Shown here in pieces: positions 55,048 through 64,000 of a stretch of DNA of 64,000 nt; the stretch's first letter is position 1, and each line of letters starts with the position of its first letter. The notes under the pieces are model-generated. The model searched no databases. It was given only the letters and a program-made list of their open reading frames with translations, and was not told where the DNA came from. This DNA is from Terriglobia bacterium (GTDB taxonomy: Bacteria; Acidobacteriota; Terriglobia; Acidiferrales; UBA7541): contig JAIQEW010000001.1 of the NCBI GenBank assembly GCA_020073605.1, forward strand, positions 1 to 64,000, read 5' to 3'. The position numbers and the translations under genes were made by a program.

Positions 55048-56304
55048 ATGCATAGCCTCTGCTTTGGACCGGCCACTCGGGAAAGACTCAAGATCATCGG
55101 AGGCACGAACGGCGGAAGGATCGCGCGGCGCAAACTGCGCGGACCCCGGATCGAAGACATCCTTCAGCGGGCGGAGATTCCCATCGACGCGCGAGAAACG
55201 CGCAAGATCGTCGGCGGAAGGACCGTGCTCGTGACCGGGGCTGGCGGCAGCATCGGCTCGGAGCTCTGCCGTCAGATCGCCTCGGCGCACCCGCGAAAGC
55301 TCCTGCTCCTCGACAAGTCGGAAAACAGCCTGTTCTACATAAACCTGGAAGCGTCGGAACGCCTGGGCGCAGCGCGCGTTAAGCCTTTCCTGGCCGACGT
55401 TCTCGATCGCGACTCCATCCGAAGAATCCTGCGGAGCGAGCGGCCGGAGATCGTGTTTCATGCCGCGGCGCACAAGCACGTCGCCATGCTCGAATTGCAT
55501 CCGCAGGAAGCCATCCGCAACAACGTCCTCGGCACGCGCAACATCGCCGAAGCAGCGATCGAATGCGGAGCCAGCCGTTTCGTCAATATTTCCACCGACA
55601 AGGCCGTGGACCCGCGCAACTACATGGGCCTTTCCAAAAAGCTCACCGAACTGTGCATTCAGGAGCTCGCGCGCGCCGCGGCGCCCAATGCGGAGCGCAC
55701 GGGTCAAACGCGTCTTTCGAACGTTCGTTTCGGAAACGTCGCTGGCAGCACGGGAAGCGTCCTGCGGCTCTTCTGGGACCAGATTCAGAAAGGCGGCCCG
55801 GTGCGTGTGACGGACCCGCGTGCGACTCGTTACTTCATGTCCGCGCCCGAAGCGGTTCATCTCATTTTGCGTGCGGCGGCCCTCGGCAGGGGCGGCGAGA
55901 CATTCGTTTTCGACATGGGCGAGCCGCTGAACATCTACGAGCTTGCAAAATCGATGATGCTCTTCGCCGGGCTGAAACCGGAATCCGACGTCCGTATCGA
56001 GTTCACCGGCCTGCACGAGGGAGAAAAGCTCACCGAAGAACTTTGGGAGGAATGGGAGCATCCGGCCCCCACGGGATCGGCCCGGGTACTCGTCATCCGC
56101 GAGCACAGTCGCCAGGCGCGGGACATCCTCCCACGGATTCGCAAGATGGAGGAATTTCTCGCGCGCGGCGACAGTGAAGGCCTGCTCCAGTATGTCCAGG
56201 AGACTTTCCCCGAGTTCGAAGAGAACCGGACCAACGGCACAGATCAATCGGCACCCGCGCCAGCACCGGAAATCGCGGCGATGAGTTCCGTGGGGGCCGC
56301 ATGA
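55048..56304 (+). CDS. Truncated CapD/FlaA1-type nucleotide-sugar 4,6-dehydratase
   Basis: A 418-residue protein starting at ATG after TACTAAAA. It begins inside the linker of long-form CapD proteins (RGPRIEDILQRAEIPID), so the N-terminal membrane and CoA-binding-like half is missing. The catalytic half is intact: nucleotide motif GAGGSIGSELCRQ (from Gly64), AAAHKHVAMLE, STDKAVDPRNYMGLSKK (Met193-x3-Lys197, Met for Tyr as in the retaining 4,6-dehydratases such as PglF) and NVRFGNVAGSTGSV. It would convert UDP-GlcNAc-type sugars into 4-keto-6-deoxy products, the substrate of the next gene. Downstream overlap ATGA. Confidence 0.86.
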   Translation: MHSLCFGPATRERLKIIGGTNGGRIARRKLRGPRIEDILQRAEIPIDARETRKIVGGRTVLVTGAGGSIGSELCRQIASAHPRKLLLLDKSENSLFYINLEASERLGAARVKPFLADVLDRDSIRRILRSERPEIVFHAAAHKHVAMLELHPQEAIRNNVLGTRNIAEAAIECGASRFVNISTDKAVDPRNYMGLSKKLTELCIQELARAAAPNAERTGQTRLSNVRFGNVAGSTGSVLRLFWDQIQKGGPVRVTDPRATRYFMSAPEAVHLILRAAALGRGGETFVFDMGEPLNIYELAKSMMLFAGLKPESDVRIEFTGLHEGEKLTEELWEEWEHPAPTGSARVLVIREHSRQARDILPRIRKMEEFLARGDSEGLLQYVQETFPEFEENRTNGTDQSAPAPAPEIAAMSSVGAA

Positions 56305-57542
56305 GGATCCCGCTCTCGAAGCCCGCAATCGGCGAGCATGAGATCGAGCACGTCGTACGCGTCCTGCGCTCCGGGCAGCTCAGCCTCGGCCCGGCGCTCG
56401 AGGAATTTGAAACTCGCTTCGCGGCCTATGTGGGCACCCGGTATGCAGTAGCGACGAACAGCGGGACTTCGGCGTTGCACCTCGCCGTGAAAGCTCTCGG
56501 CATCGGGCCCGAAGATGAAGTTCTCACCACGTCGTTCAGCTTCGCGGCGTCCGCGAACTGCCTGCTCTACGAGCGCGCCTTGCCGTCCTTCGCGGATATC
56601 GATCCCGTGACTCTGAATCTCGATCCGGCCGAAATCCGGGAAATCCTGGCGCGCGACTACATTTGGAACGCCGCTCGAAGCCGCGCCGTCAATCGGCGGT
56701 CCGGAAGAATCCTCAAGGCGATTCTTCCCGTTCACGTGTTTGGACTTACCTGCGCGATGCAGCCCATTCTCGAGATCGCTCGCGAGTTCAATCTGCGCGT
56801 CCTCGAAGACGCCTGCGAAGCGCTCGGAGCCGAATATTGCGGCCGCCGCGTGGGCACGTTCGGCGATGCAGCGGCGTTCGCGTTCTATCCAAATAAGCAG
56901 ATCACGACGGCCGAAGGCGGAATGGTGGTGACGAACGATCCGGAGATTGCCAAGTTTTGCCGCTGCCTGGGCAATCAGGGCCGCGACGATCGCGCCGGAT
57001 GGCTCCGCCACGTTCGCCTCGGGTACAACTATCGCCTGAGCGATCTTCACGCCGCGCTTGGCATTGCCCAACTCCAAAGGGTGGACGAGTTGCTCGCCGC
57101 TCGAGAACAGGTGGCCACGCTCTATTCGAGGCTGCTTGCCGGAGTCCCGGACATCGCCTTGCCCTGCGATTTACCCGGCACGAAGCGAAGCTGGTTCGTG
57201 TACGCGATTCAACTTCGGGGAGCATCGGCACGCGAACGGCGTGACCGTCTGATGGCCGGCCTGCGTGAACGCGGCATCGGTTGCCAGGCGTATTTCCCCG
57301 CGATTCACCGGCAGCCGTATTTTCGTGAAATCCGCCAGGCGCTGCTCCGGCCGCTGCCGCATACGGATTCTGCATCCGAGCGATGCCTCGCCCTGCCCTT
57401 CTTCTCGTCAATCACCGAAGGACAAGTGGCCGAAGTGTGTGCGGCCGTGCGCGAGATTCTGGCGGAAGAGCCAGTTCTTTCCGAAACCAGCAAGAGGAAA
57501 TACGAGGAGGTTGCTCAAGCCTCCCAGCCAAGCGTGCGCTGA
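56301..57542 (+). CDS. DegT/DnrJ/EryC1-family aminotransferase
   Basis: A 413-residue PLP enzyme with the sugar-aminotransferase hallmarks: TNSGTSALHLAVKALGI, EDACEALGAEYCGRRVGTFGDAAAFAFYPNKQITTAEGG (Lys199 is the Schiff-base lysine) and the C-terminal FPAIHRQPYF. It transaminates a keto-sugar, and the 4-keto product of the preceding dehydratase is the expected substrate, giving a UDP-4-amino-4,6-dideoxy sugar. It overlaps the dehydratase stop by 4 bp. No acetyltransferase follows, so the amino sugar may be used directly or modified by the methyltransferases. Confidence 0.92.
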   Translation: MRIPLSKPAIGEHEIEHVVRVLRSGQLSLGPALEEFETRFAAYVGTRYAVATNSGTSALHLAVKALGIGPEDEVLTTSFSFAASANCLLYERALPSFADIDPVTLNLDPAEIREILARDYIWNAARSRAVNRRSGRILKAILPVHVFGLTCAMQPILEIAREFNLRVLEDACEALGAEYCGRRVGTFGDAAAFAFYPNKQITTAEGGMVVTNDPEIAKFCRCLGNQGRDDRAGWLRHVRLGYNYRLSDLHAALGIAQLQRVDELLAAREQVATLYSRLLAGVPDIALPCDLPGTKRSWFVYAIQLRGASARERRDRLMAGLRERGIGCQAYFPAIHRQPYFREIRQALLRPLPHTDSASERCLALPFFSSITEGQVAEVCAAVREILAEEPVLSETSKRKYEEVAQASQPSVR

Positions 57543-57557
57543 GTAAACGAAGAAATC

Positions 57558-58538
57558 ATGGCAACCACGGAACGACTTCACAGCTCGCACGTCCTCATCA
57601 GGCATCCCCTGCCAGCCGCGGTTGCGGGTAAGGCCGGCGCACGCATCTGTCCCCTTTGCGGATCGGCCGAAACCGACACCGCCTTCACCGACAGCGGCTG
57701 CGAGTTGCGCGTCTGCAACGTCTGCGAGCTTTTCTTCGTGCATCCCTATCCGGCGAGCGGCCGCCAGCACCAGCGGGTCGCGGCTGGAGAATACGCCGAA
57801 ATCGAGCTGCTCGATTGCGAGCGGCGCTACCAGGGCGAGCGGCTCTACTACGACCGGCACTTCCCGCTGATCGCGGACGAGATGCAGTGTGCCACCTCAG
57901 TTCTCGACGTCGGCTGCGGCACAGGCCACTTACTCGAGCGGCTGGCAGACCGTCCGGGACTCTATCGCGCGGGAATTGAGTTGAACCCGCTGGCCGCGCG
58001 GATCGCCCGCTGCGCGGCCAAGTGCCACGTCCTCGGGATCCCTTTCGAGCAGTTTTCCGGCGGCCGCAAGTTCGACGTCATCACCATGGTCAACGTTCTC
58101 TCGCACATTCCTTCGTTCGACGGAATGTTCCGCGCGGTGCGCGCCGCGCTGGCGCCGGGAGGCAAAGTGCTCCTGCGCACGAGCGAAATGAGCCGCAACG
58201 TCAGCCGCTGGAACCAGATTCACTGGGGCATTCCGGACGACCTGCACTTTCTCGGCCTCGGCACGCTCGATTTCATCTGCGCCAAATATGGGTTCGTGGT
58301 CACCAGGCACATCCGCACGCCGTACGAAGAGGAGCTTTTTCTCCGCTCGCGCTGGCAGCAGATGGGCCGCAACCCGTTCCTGAATCTCGCGAAGCGAACC
58401 GTCGCGCATTATCCGGGGATTCTGCCACTGCTCAAGAAGCTGTACACCGCGACGCTCGGCCAGCGGCTTTTCGTCTCTTTCATCGTCCTGAGGCCAATCT
58501 CCGATCCGGGTTCGGCGTTCGCTGGAAGGAGGAACTGA
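57558..58538 (+). CDS. SAM-dependent methyltransferase with N-terminal zinc ribbon
   Basis: A 326-residue protein. The N-terminal Cys31-x2-Cys34 (CPLC) and Cys53-x2-Cys56 (CNVC) form a zinc ribbon; a class-I methyltransferase domain follows, with SAM motif DVGCGTGHLLERL near residue 116 and the usual LRTSEM after motif III. Proteins of this double type often methylate sugars in exopolysaccharide loci. Stop overlaps the next ATG by one base (TGATG). Substrate unknown; the preceding amino sugar is the natural candidate. Confidence 0.84.
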   Translation: MATTERLHSSHVLIRHPLPAAVAGKAGARICPLCGSAETDTAFTDSGCELRVCNVCELFFVHPYPASGRQHQRVAAGEYAEIELLDCERRYQGERLYYDRHFPLIADEMQCATSVLDVGCGTGHLLERLADRPGLYRAGIELNPLAARIARCAAKCHVLGIPFEQFSGGRKFDVITMVNVLSHIPSFDGMFRAVRAALAPGGKVLLRTSEMSRNVSRWNQIHWGIPDDLHFLGLGTLDFICAKYGFVVTRHIRTPYEEELFLRSRWQQMGRNPFLNLAKRTVAHYPGILPLLKKLYTATLGQRLFVSFIVLRPISDPGSAFAGRRN

Positions 58539-59569
58539 TGCGTGGGGCGCAATCGCCGTTTTTCGTTCGCGCGGTCCGCACGCGGCCACATCTCTACAGC
58601 GCCATCTGCAAGGCGCGGCTGCTCTATTCGCGCCGCATCGCGGGGGTTGGAGCGCGGAGGCTTGTCGAGAAGAACCGGAGTCTCTTCCGCATGACCGGCC
58701 TCGAAGCGAAGCAGGTTGAATCCCTGCGCAGCCACGGCTACGCCCTCGTCCCCGGATTCTTCCCTGCGAATTTGATCGACCGCATCTACGCGCAGGCGGA
58801 CTCGATGTTCCGCAATCTTCAGATCGACCTCGGGCGTGCCTACTCAGTGCAGACCGGTGAACGCCGCAGCCTTGAACATCTCTCGTACGACGAACTGGCC
58901 GCCACCGAAAAGATGATTGCCCTCCGCGATCCGCTGCTTCACATTCCCGAACTGCTCGGCGTCGCATTCAACGAAAGCATCCTGAAAATTGCGGCGGGCT
59001 TTCTGGGCTGCGTGCCGCCGCTCTATCGCGTCACCCTGGTCCGCGATTTCCCGCACAATCGCCCGCTGCACTCCAGTAATTTCCACAAGGACAACGACGA
59101 ATCCGATTCGCTGCAAATCTTCATCTATCTCGTCGATATCGACGACACGCGCGGGCCGCTCGTCTATGTTCCCGGTTCGAATCACTACGACGTCCGCTCC
59201 TGCCGCCCGCGGCTCTCCCGCGATCTCGGCATCGCCGCCAACGACGGCCGTCTCAGCGACGAAGAGGTCGAGCGCGTCTACCCGCGCAGCTCGTGGGCGG
59301 TCCTTCGCACCGTGCAGGGCAGTATTGCGGCAATCCACGGCAACGGAATTCACAAGGGTCCCGCCTGGACGCGCCCGGGCGATCCCAACAACAAACCTCG
59401 GACGGCCATCAAGCTCGACTTGCACGGTCACAAAGCCGGTGTCGTGCGCGACGGGAAAGAAAATCGTATCCGGCGGGCAGATTTCGACCGCATGAGCGAA
59501 CTCCAGCGCTTGTTCGCCCACGCCACGCTCGTCGAAGACCAAGTGCCAGTGCCTGCGCTTGCAGGCTAG
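58538..59569 (+). CDS. Phytanoyl-CoA dioxygenase-family Fe(II)/2-oxoglutarate enzyme
   Basis: A 343-residue protein starting at the ATG after AAGGAGGAACTG. The iron triad is visible as His183-x-Asp185 (FHKD) and His272 (GNGIHKGP), with KPRTAIKLDL supplying the likely 2-oxoglutarate-binding Arg. The N-terminal 70 residues are helical and separate. PhyH enzymes hydroxylate or epimerise a wide range of small molecules; in polysaccharide loci they hydroxylate sugars or attached groups. No CoA-binding element is seen. Good domain evidence, function open. Confidence 0.82.
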   Translation: MRGAQSPFFVRAVRTRPHLYSAICKARLLYSRRIAGVGARRLVEKNRSLFRMTGLEAKQVESLRSHGYALVPGFFPANLIDRIYAQADSMFRNLQIDLGRAYSVQTGERRSLEHLSYDELAATEKMIALRDPLLHIPELLGVAFNESILKIAAGFLGCVPPLYRVTLVRDFPHNRPLHSSNFHKDNDESDSLQIFIYLVDIDDTRGPLVYVPGSNHYDVRSCRPRLSRDLGIAANDGRLSDEEVERVYPRSSWAVLRTVQGSIAAIHGNGIHKGPAWTRPGDPNNKPRTAIKLDLHGHKAGVVRDGKENRIRRADFDRMSELQRLFAHATLVEDQVPVPALAG

Positions 59570-59587
59570 CTCACAAGAGGACTAAAG

Positions 59588-60436
59588 ATGCATCTGCAAG
59601 CCACCGCTTCGCGGGCCGCCACGCTTCTCGCAAGGAATCCTGCGCTCTTCTGCCGCCTGATGCTTGCGAAGCTGAGTACGGCGCGGCGCATGCCTCCGCT
59701 CCCCGCGCGCCGGCGCATTCACAATGTCCTCTTCGAATACGACTTGAACCACTATCGCGGCACCGCGCCGATGTATTTCGGGTCATATGCCCTCCTCGTC
59801 GTCGAAGCGATGAAGCGGTTCTTGAATCCCGGGGACGTCTTTTTCGATGTGGGCGCGAATATCGGGTATCTCTCGGCGATCGGAGCGGATTTGGTCGGCA
59901 CGCGCGGGCAGGTTCATTGCTTCGAGCCCGTGCCCGCCTACTTCGAGCGGCTTCGGAGGCTCGCGGAGCTTAACCCCGATTATTCGATCGCCGCGAATCC
60001 CGTCGCGGCGGGAGAGACTCCCGGAACGTGCACGATTTACGTCACCCGCGAGCCCGGCCAGAGCACGCTCGTTCGCTCCTACAAGACAGGTCCGGAAATC
60101 GTCTCGACTCTCGAGGTTCCCGTGGTGCGTTTGGATTCCTACATCGCTGCCCGGAACATCGGCCGCGTGGCACTGATCAAGATCGATGCCGAGGGATTCG
60201 AGCTGCCGGTCCTGAAGGGTTTGCAGAGCTACTTCGATATTTCCAGCCACAAGCCGGCGATCATCTGCGAAGTCGCTCCGCGAGCCTATCGACTGATGGG
60301 ACGAAACATCAAGGAGCTTGCTGCGTTCATGGCGAAATATGGCTACACAGCCCGCGACCTGATCGACGGCGTGACGCCCGTCGATCTTTGCTCGATCGAC
60401 CACGTCGAGGACGTTCTCTTCCTGGCGAGCGCATAG
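59588..60436 (+). CDS. FkbM-family methyltransferase
   Basis: A 282-residue class-I SAM methyltransferase. Motif I is FFDVGANIGYLSAIGADL (about 86-103), followed by FEPVPAYFERL, and the family-specific ALIKIDAEGFELPVLKGL (about 197-214). FkbM enzymes O-methylate hydroxyls, here presumably on sugars of the exported polymer. RBS AGAGGA 6-7 bp before the ATG. It ends 1 bp before the next gene begins. Confidence 0.87.
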   Translation: MHLQATASRAATLLARNPALFCRLMLAKLSTARRMPPLPARRRIHNVLFEYDLNHYRGTAPMYFGSYALLVVEAMKRFLNPGDVFFDVGANIGYLSAIGADLVGTRGQVHCFEPVPAYFERLRRLAELNPDYSIAANPVAAGETPGTCTIYVTREPGQSTLVRSYKTGPEIVSTLEVPVVRLDSYIAARNIGRVALIKIDAEGFELPVLKGLQSYFDISSHKPAIICEVAPRAYRLMGRNIKELAAFMAKYGYTARDLIDGVTPVDLCSIDHVEDVLFLASA

Positions 60437-61804
60437 ATGAATGTAACGCACATCTCCGGTGATTCCGCCGGCGGCCTCGGGCTTTCCGGCTCGAGCGTCG
60501 TCCTTCTCGGGTGTTCCATTGCGGCTGGCATCGCACTATTTGCCTTCGGCGCTAAGCCCCTGGAAATCCTGTGCGCCGCAGCCGGCGCAGCCTCCCTGGG
60601 TGTCTTGCTGCTCTATCCCGAACTGGCCCTCGCGCTCTATGTCGTCGTAGGTGACGTCAAAGGCGACGGCCGCATTGCCTCGCTTCTTCCCTACGACCTG
60701 ACACTCGTTCTCGGCGTCGTCCTTCTCGCGGGGCTGGCTCTCAATTTCTTGCGAAGAAAGTGCACCGCGCCGATGCCGCCTGTGTATTTCCTGTTCGTCC
60801 CGTTAGCGGCCATGATGACCGCGAGCCTTGCCTACACTCCCGTGTTCGAGGCCGGGCTTGAAAAGCTCGGGCGATTCCTCACCGTGACGGGAATTGTGAT
60901 CGTGGCGCCTTTTTTCGCTCTGGGAACTCCTCAGGCGATGAAGCGGTTCCTCACTGGCTTCGCCATTGCTGCGTTCGCGATCTGCGCGTGGTCGCTCGCG
61001 GATCTCGGCGGCTCCGAACGCCTGGTCACCCCCAGCAACAACACGATTGGCCTCGGACACATCGCCTGCGCCATGATTCTCTTGCTCTGGTTTGCGGTGG
61101 TCCCGCGATATTCCTTCCCGTGGCGGATCTTCGCCTACCTGCTGCTGGCTGTCCCCGCCATCGCGCTGATCGGTTCCGGCTCGCGTGGGTCGGCCGTCGC
61201 TTGCGTGATCGTCATTCTTGTCAGCCTGTGCTTCCATCGAAAGCTGCTCCTGGACCTCGCCGGACTCGCGCTGCTCGGATTATTGGCGCTGCCCTTCCTC
61301 AACATCCCCAGCTCTTCCGTCGACTACCTCGGCACTCTCGTCGGCAGCCGGAGCGCGGCCGCCCTGCTGAGCTTTCGCGGCGATCTGCTCGACACCGGTT
61401 GGCGAGTGCTCCAGCAGCATCCCCTCATCGGCGTTGGCATTCAGGGCTTCCGCTACGCTTCCCCGAATCCGGCCCTTTACAACTGGCCGCACAACATCTT
61501 CCTCGAAATTGCGTGCGAACTGGGGCTGCCCGCGGCGCTGATCGCCCTCGCGATCTTCGGCACCGCGATCTGGGAGGCGGTCCGGCAGGTGAGGGACCGG
61601 CTCTCGCCCTACTTCCTGCTTTCGCAACTCGCGACCGCGCTTCTCCTGATCGGGATCGTGAATGCGACGAATACCGGCGACATTAATTCCGACCGTTCTA
61701 CTTGGCTCTTTCTGAGCCTCGTGTTTGTCGTGCGGGGCTATCGCGTCGAATCTGCCGAGCGCATAGCGATCGCCGTCGAGGCAGATCGCCCCGCCCTCGC
61801 CTAA
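60437..61804 (+). CDS. O-antigen ligase/polymerase (Wzy/WaaL-like)
   Basis: A 455-residue polytopic protein with about eleven hydrophobic segments. The Wzy_C region includes the periplasmic loop with GSGSRGSAVAC near residue 245 and the conserved VLQQHPLIGVGIQGFRY and YNWPHNIFLEIACELG (His in HN-F), both typical of the O-antigen ligase/polymerase superfamily. It most likely joins polymer repeat units, either as polymerase or as ligase to a lipid acceptor. It starts directly after the previous stop. Confidence 0.85.
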   Translation: MNVTHISGDSAGGLGLSGSSVVLLGCSIAAGIALFAFGAKPLEILCAAAGAASLGVLLLYPELALALYVVVGDVKGDGRIASLLPYDLTLVLGVVLLAGLALNFLRRKCTAPMPPVYFLFVPLAAMMTASLAYTPVFEAGLEKLGRFLTVTGIVIVAPFFALGTPQAMKRFLTGFAIAAFAICAWSLADLGGSERLVTPSNNTIGLGHIACAMILLLWFAVVPRYSFPWRIFAYLLLAVPAIALIGSGSRGSAVACVIVILVSLCFHRKLLLDLAGLALLGLLALPFLNIPSSSVDYLGTLVGSRSAAALLSFRGDLLDTGWRVLQQHPLIGVGIQGFRYASPNPALYNWPHNIFLEIACELGLPAALIALAIFGTAIWEAVRQVRDRLSPYFLLSQLATALLLIGIVNATNTGDINSDRSTWLFLSLVFVVRGYRVESAERIAIAVEADRPALA

Positions 61805-61808
61805 TCAC

Positions 61809-63017
61809 ATGTCCACTCACACAGCGGAGCTGATCGCCGGTGCGCTAACGCGGGAGCGGACCCGCGCGATCACCGTGTGCCATTTCACCACCGCCCACAC
61901 ACAGCGCAAGAGCCGGTCATTTCACCGCGAGTTCCTGCCGCTCGCGGCGTGCGGAATCGGCGTCCGCTACGTCGCGCCCATGCAGGGCGGCGTGCGCCAC
62001 GATGGGATGAACTTCATCGCTCTGCCGCAGAGCATGAACCGCTCGCGTTTCGTGCTCGGACTTCCGTCAGTGTTCGCGACGCTTCTGCGCCAGAACGCGA
62101 ATTTGTACCACTTCCAGGATCCGCAACTCTTGCCGCTCGCCTTCGCCCTCAAGCTGATTTTTCGCAAGAAGGTCGTCTATGACGCGTACGAAGATTTTCC
62201 TTCGATGGCGGCGAGCAAGCGGTCGATTCCCCGCTTTCTTCGCCCGCTTGCAGCCGGGATAGTCGCCGCGATCGAAAGCCTGGCGGCACGCTGCTTCGAC
62301 GGCCTGATGACGGCCGACCCGTTCACGCTTCGCAGGTTGGCGCGCCAAGGCAAGAGCAGCAAACTCGTCTTCTACAACTTCCCGAACCTCGACTTCTTCC
62401 CTGCCCCTCGGGCGCGCCGGGAAAAATCATTCGATGTCGTCTATCGCGGCGGGATCTCCGAGCGCACCGGAATCCATGTCCTGCTGGAAGCCTTGCGCCT
62501 CCTCGAAGCTCAGCGTCTTATCGGAAAACGATCCAAGCCTGCGCGCCTTCTTCTGATCGGATACTTCGACGATGCGGCGGCGGAAGACCGGCTGCGCGCT
62601 CACATCCGCGCCCTCGGGCTCGAGTCAAACGTCGAAATTCGCGGGCGAATCGAGCACGAAGAGATGGCGGAAGCGCTCGGCGAGGCGCGCATCGGAGTTT
62701 GCCCGCTGCAACCGGTTCCGAAGTTTCTCCTGAATATCCCCGTAAAGATCTTCGAATACTGGGCCTGCGGTCTGCCCGTCGTCGCGAGCGACCTGCCTCC
62801 GATTCGCCCCTTCTTCCGCAACGGGAGCGGGGGATATCTGGTTCAGCCTGGAGACCCCGAAGAGCTGGCCCGGTGCATCGCATGGCTTCTGGACCATCCG
62901 GACGAGGCCGCCCACATGGGACAGCATGGCCGAGAGCTTGTGGTGCAGCGATTCAACAATGCCGGTGAAACACACAAACTGCGCAAGTTCTGCGCGCGCA
63001 TTGCCACGGACCGATGA
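61809..63017 (+). CDS. GT4-family glycosyltransferase
   Basis: A 402-residue GT-B-fold enzyme. The acceptor half has TVCHFTTAHTQRKSRSF, LYHFQDPQLLPL and YDAYEDFPS; the donor half begins with VVYRGGISERTGIHVLLEAL and contains VPLKFLLNIPVK-like block PKFLLNIPVKIFEYWACGLPVVASDLPP, typical of GT4 retaining enzymes. It would add a sugar to the polymer lipid carrier. Start ATG is 4 bp after the upstream stop. Donor sugar unknown. Confidence 0.87.
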   Translation: MSTHTAELIAGALTRERTRAITVCHFTTAHTQRKSRSFHREFLPLAACGIGVRYVAPMQGGVRHDGMNFIALPQSMNRSRFVLGLPSVFATLLRQNANLYHFQDPQLLPLAFALKLIFRKKVVYDAYEDFPSMAASKRSIPRFLRPLAAGIVAAIESLAARCFDGLMTADPFTLRRLARQGKSSKLVFYNFPNLDFFPAPRARREKSFDVVYRGGISERTGIHVLLEALRLLEAQRLIGKRSKPARLLLIGYFDDAAAEDRLRAHIRALGLESNVEIRGRIEHEEMAEALGEARIGVCPLQPVPKFLLNIPVKIFEYWACGLPVVASDLPPIRPFFRNGSGGYLVQPGDPEELARCIAWLLDHPDEAAHMGQHGRELVVQRFNNAGETHKLRKFCARIATDR

Positions 63018-63054
63018 ATAGCGGGGCGCGTGAATTTCGAGAAAGAGGTCTGGC

Positions 63055-64000
63055 GTGCTCGAACCTCTCGTGAGAAACAATTTGCCCCGTCTCCAAGGCC
63101 TCTACGACCGCGTTCCCGCTCCCGCGCGCGATTTGCTCGTGAGCGCACGCGGCTGGCTGCTGACGCAGATCCGCTACTCCGCTGAAACGCTCGCCATGCT
63201 TCGCGCACTCCGTGCCGGCGAATTCTGGAGCGCCGAACAAATCTACCTTTACCAGCTTGGCGCGCTCCGGCGAACTCTCGACCTCGCCGTCCGCACAGTG
63301 CCGCACTACGCCGGCTACTCTTGCGCAACAATCCGGAACGTCGAGGATCTCAGGCAGTTTCCTGTTCTGGACCGCGAGACTGTTTTGCACAATCAGGTGC
63401 ACTTTCTCTCGCGAGCCGTTCCACCGCGCCAGCGAATTCGAGCAGGTACCACCGGCACAACTGGTGCAAGCCTCCGCGTCGCCTACACGGAAAAACTCGC
63501 CCGCGCGAACTGGGCGTTCTTGCTGCGTCAGTGGGCGTGGGCGGGCGTCGAACCTCGTCACCCTCGCATCACGCTACAAGGGGCGCGCGTCGTTCCAGCG
63601 AGTCGCACGGATCCTCCCTTTTGGACCTACAACGCCGCCGAGCGCCAAATATTGATGAGCATTTTCCATCTTTCTGAAAAGACAGCCCCCGACTACTTAG
63701 GTTTCCTGTGGAAACACGCCGGAAAGGTACTCGAAGGTTTTCCTTCGGTCCTTGGAATTCTCGCGGACTTCGCGCTTGATCGCGGCATGCAGATCCCCAT
63801 GTCCGTCGTGTTCACCAGCGGTGAACCGCTGTACCCATCCCTGCGCGCTAAAATCGAGCAGGCGTTTCAAGCGCGCGTCTTCGACACATACGGCATGACG
63901 GAATACTGCGGGCTGATCCAGGAATGCGAGCGAGGCGAGATGCACCTCGCGCCCGAGTACGGGTTTCTCGAAATCCTCGATGAGCGCGGTGAGCCCGCGG
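63055..64000 (+). CDS. CapK/PaaK-like adenylating enzyme, truncated by the window end
   Basis: The first 315 codons of a protein starting at GTG after GAGG. The homology region contains the phosphate loop AGTTGTTGASLRVAYTEKL, a VVFTSGEPLYPSLRAKIEQAF stretch and the FDTYGMTEYCGLIQECERG motif of phenylacetate-CoA ligase/CapK proteins. In capsule and exopolysaccharide loci such proteins are common though their substrates are undefined. The 3' end lies outside this window. It follows the glycosyltransferase by 37 bp. Confidence 0.82.
   Translation, partial: MLEPLVRNNLPRLQGLYDRVPAPARDLLVSARGWLLTQIRYSAETLAMLRALRAGEFWSAEQIYLYQLGALRRTLDLAVRTVPHYAGYSCATIRNVEDLRQFPVLDRETVLHNQVHFLSRAVPPRQRIRAGTTGTTGASLRVAYTEKLARANWAFLLRQWAWAGVEPRHPRITLQGARVVPASRTDPPFWTYNAAERQILMSIFHLSEKTAPDYLGFLWKHAGKVLEGFPSVLGILADFALDRGMQIPMSVVFTSGEPLYPSLRAKIEQAFQARVFDTYGMTEYCGLIQECERGEMHLAPEYGFLEILDERGEPA

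Overview
The window is GC-rich, almost fully coding and very probably chromosomal DNA of an Acidobacteriota bacterium (Terriglobia-like). That is my inference from a carboxypeptidase-regulatory/TonB receptor of the Oar type, a small secreted protein of a kind I associate with acidobacteria, a CarD regulator beside tsaB-rimI, and an NtrYX-like and exopolysaccharide gene set resembling those genomes. No CRISPR array, prophage, insertion sequence or plasmid function was seen. One tRNA gene, tRNA-Leu(UAA), is present.

Layout. 1-8.3 kb: MFS transporter, CarD regulator, tsaB-rimI, glycine oxidase, a secreted glycine-zipper protein, a hybrid histidine kinase and a zinc-ribbon protein. 8.3-15.4 kb: polysaccharide deacetylase, membrane protein, then a minus-strand operon running secreted protein, solute-binding protein, NtrY-like kinase, NtrX-like regulator. 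15.7-24.4 kb: SPFH protein with an unlisted 48-residue membrane protein upstream, site-2 protease with CBS domains, amidohydrolase, Tat-exported enolase-superfamily protein, TPR protein, NmrA-type oxidoreductase.

24.6-35.7 kb: a tightly packed plus-strand operon of ten genes: pseudo-HAD/fatty acyl reductase fusion, second SDR reductase, pyruvyl-transferase-fold protein, AMP ligase, enoyl-CoA hydratase homologue, acyl carrier protein, second AMP ligase, diacylglycerol-kinase-like lipid kinase and PlsC acyltransferase. A CDP-alcohol phosphatidyltransferase converges on its end. Together they can activate, carry, reduce and esterify fatty acyl chains onto a glycerol backbone and could add a head group. 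I read this as an uncharacterised lipid pathway (fatty-alcohol, ether-lipid or unusual glycerolipid). It is the strongest candidate for an undescribed system here.

36.4-45.9 kb: tRNA-Leu, a small membrane-anchored protein, an RraA-like protein leading an RND efflux operon (MFP-RND-TolC), and a porin behind a long structured leader. 46-51.2 kb: a small molybdopterin-fold protein, the Oar-like receptor and a NarL-type regulator whose receiver lacks the phosphorylation site.

51.9-64 kb: an exopolysaccharide locus with Wza-like exporter, Wzz-like chain-length protein, wreckage of an ExeA-like ATPase and a BY-kinase, a truncated CapD-type dehydratase behind another folded leader, DegT aminotransferase, methyltransferases, a phytanoyl-CoA-dioxygenase-like protein, O-antigen polymerase/ligase, a glycosyltransferase and a CapK/PaaK-like adenylating enzyme cut by the window edge.
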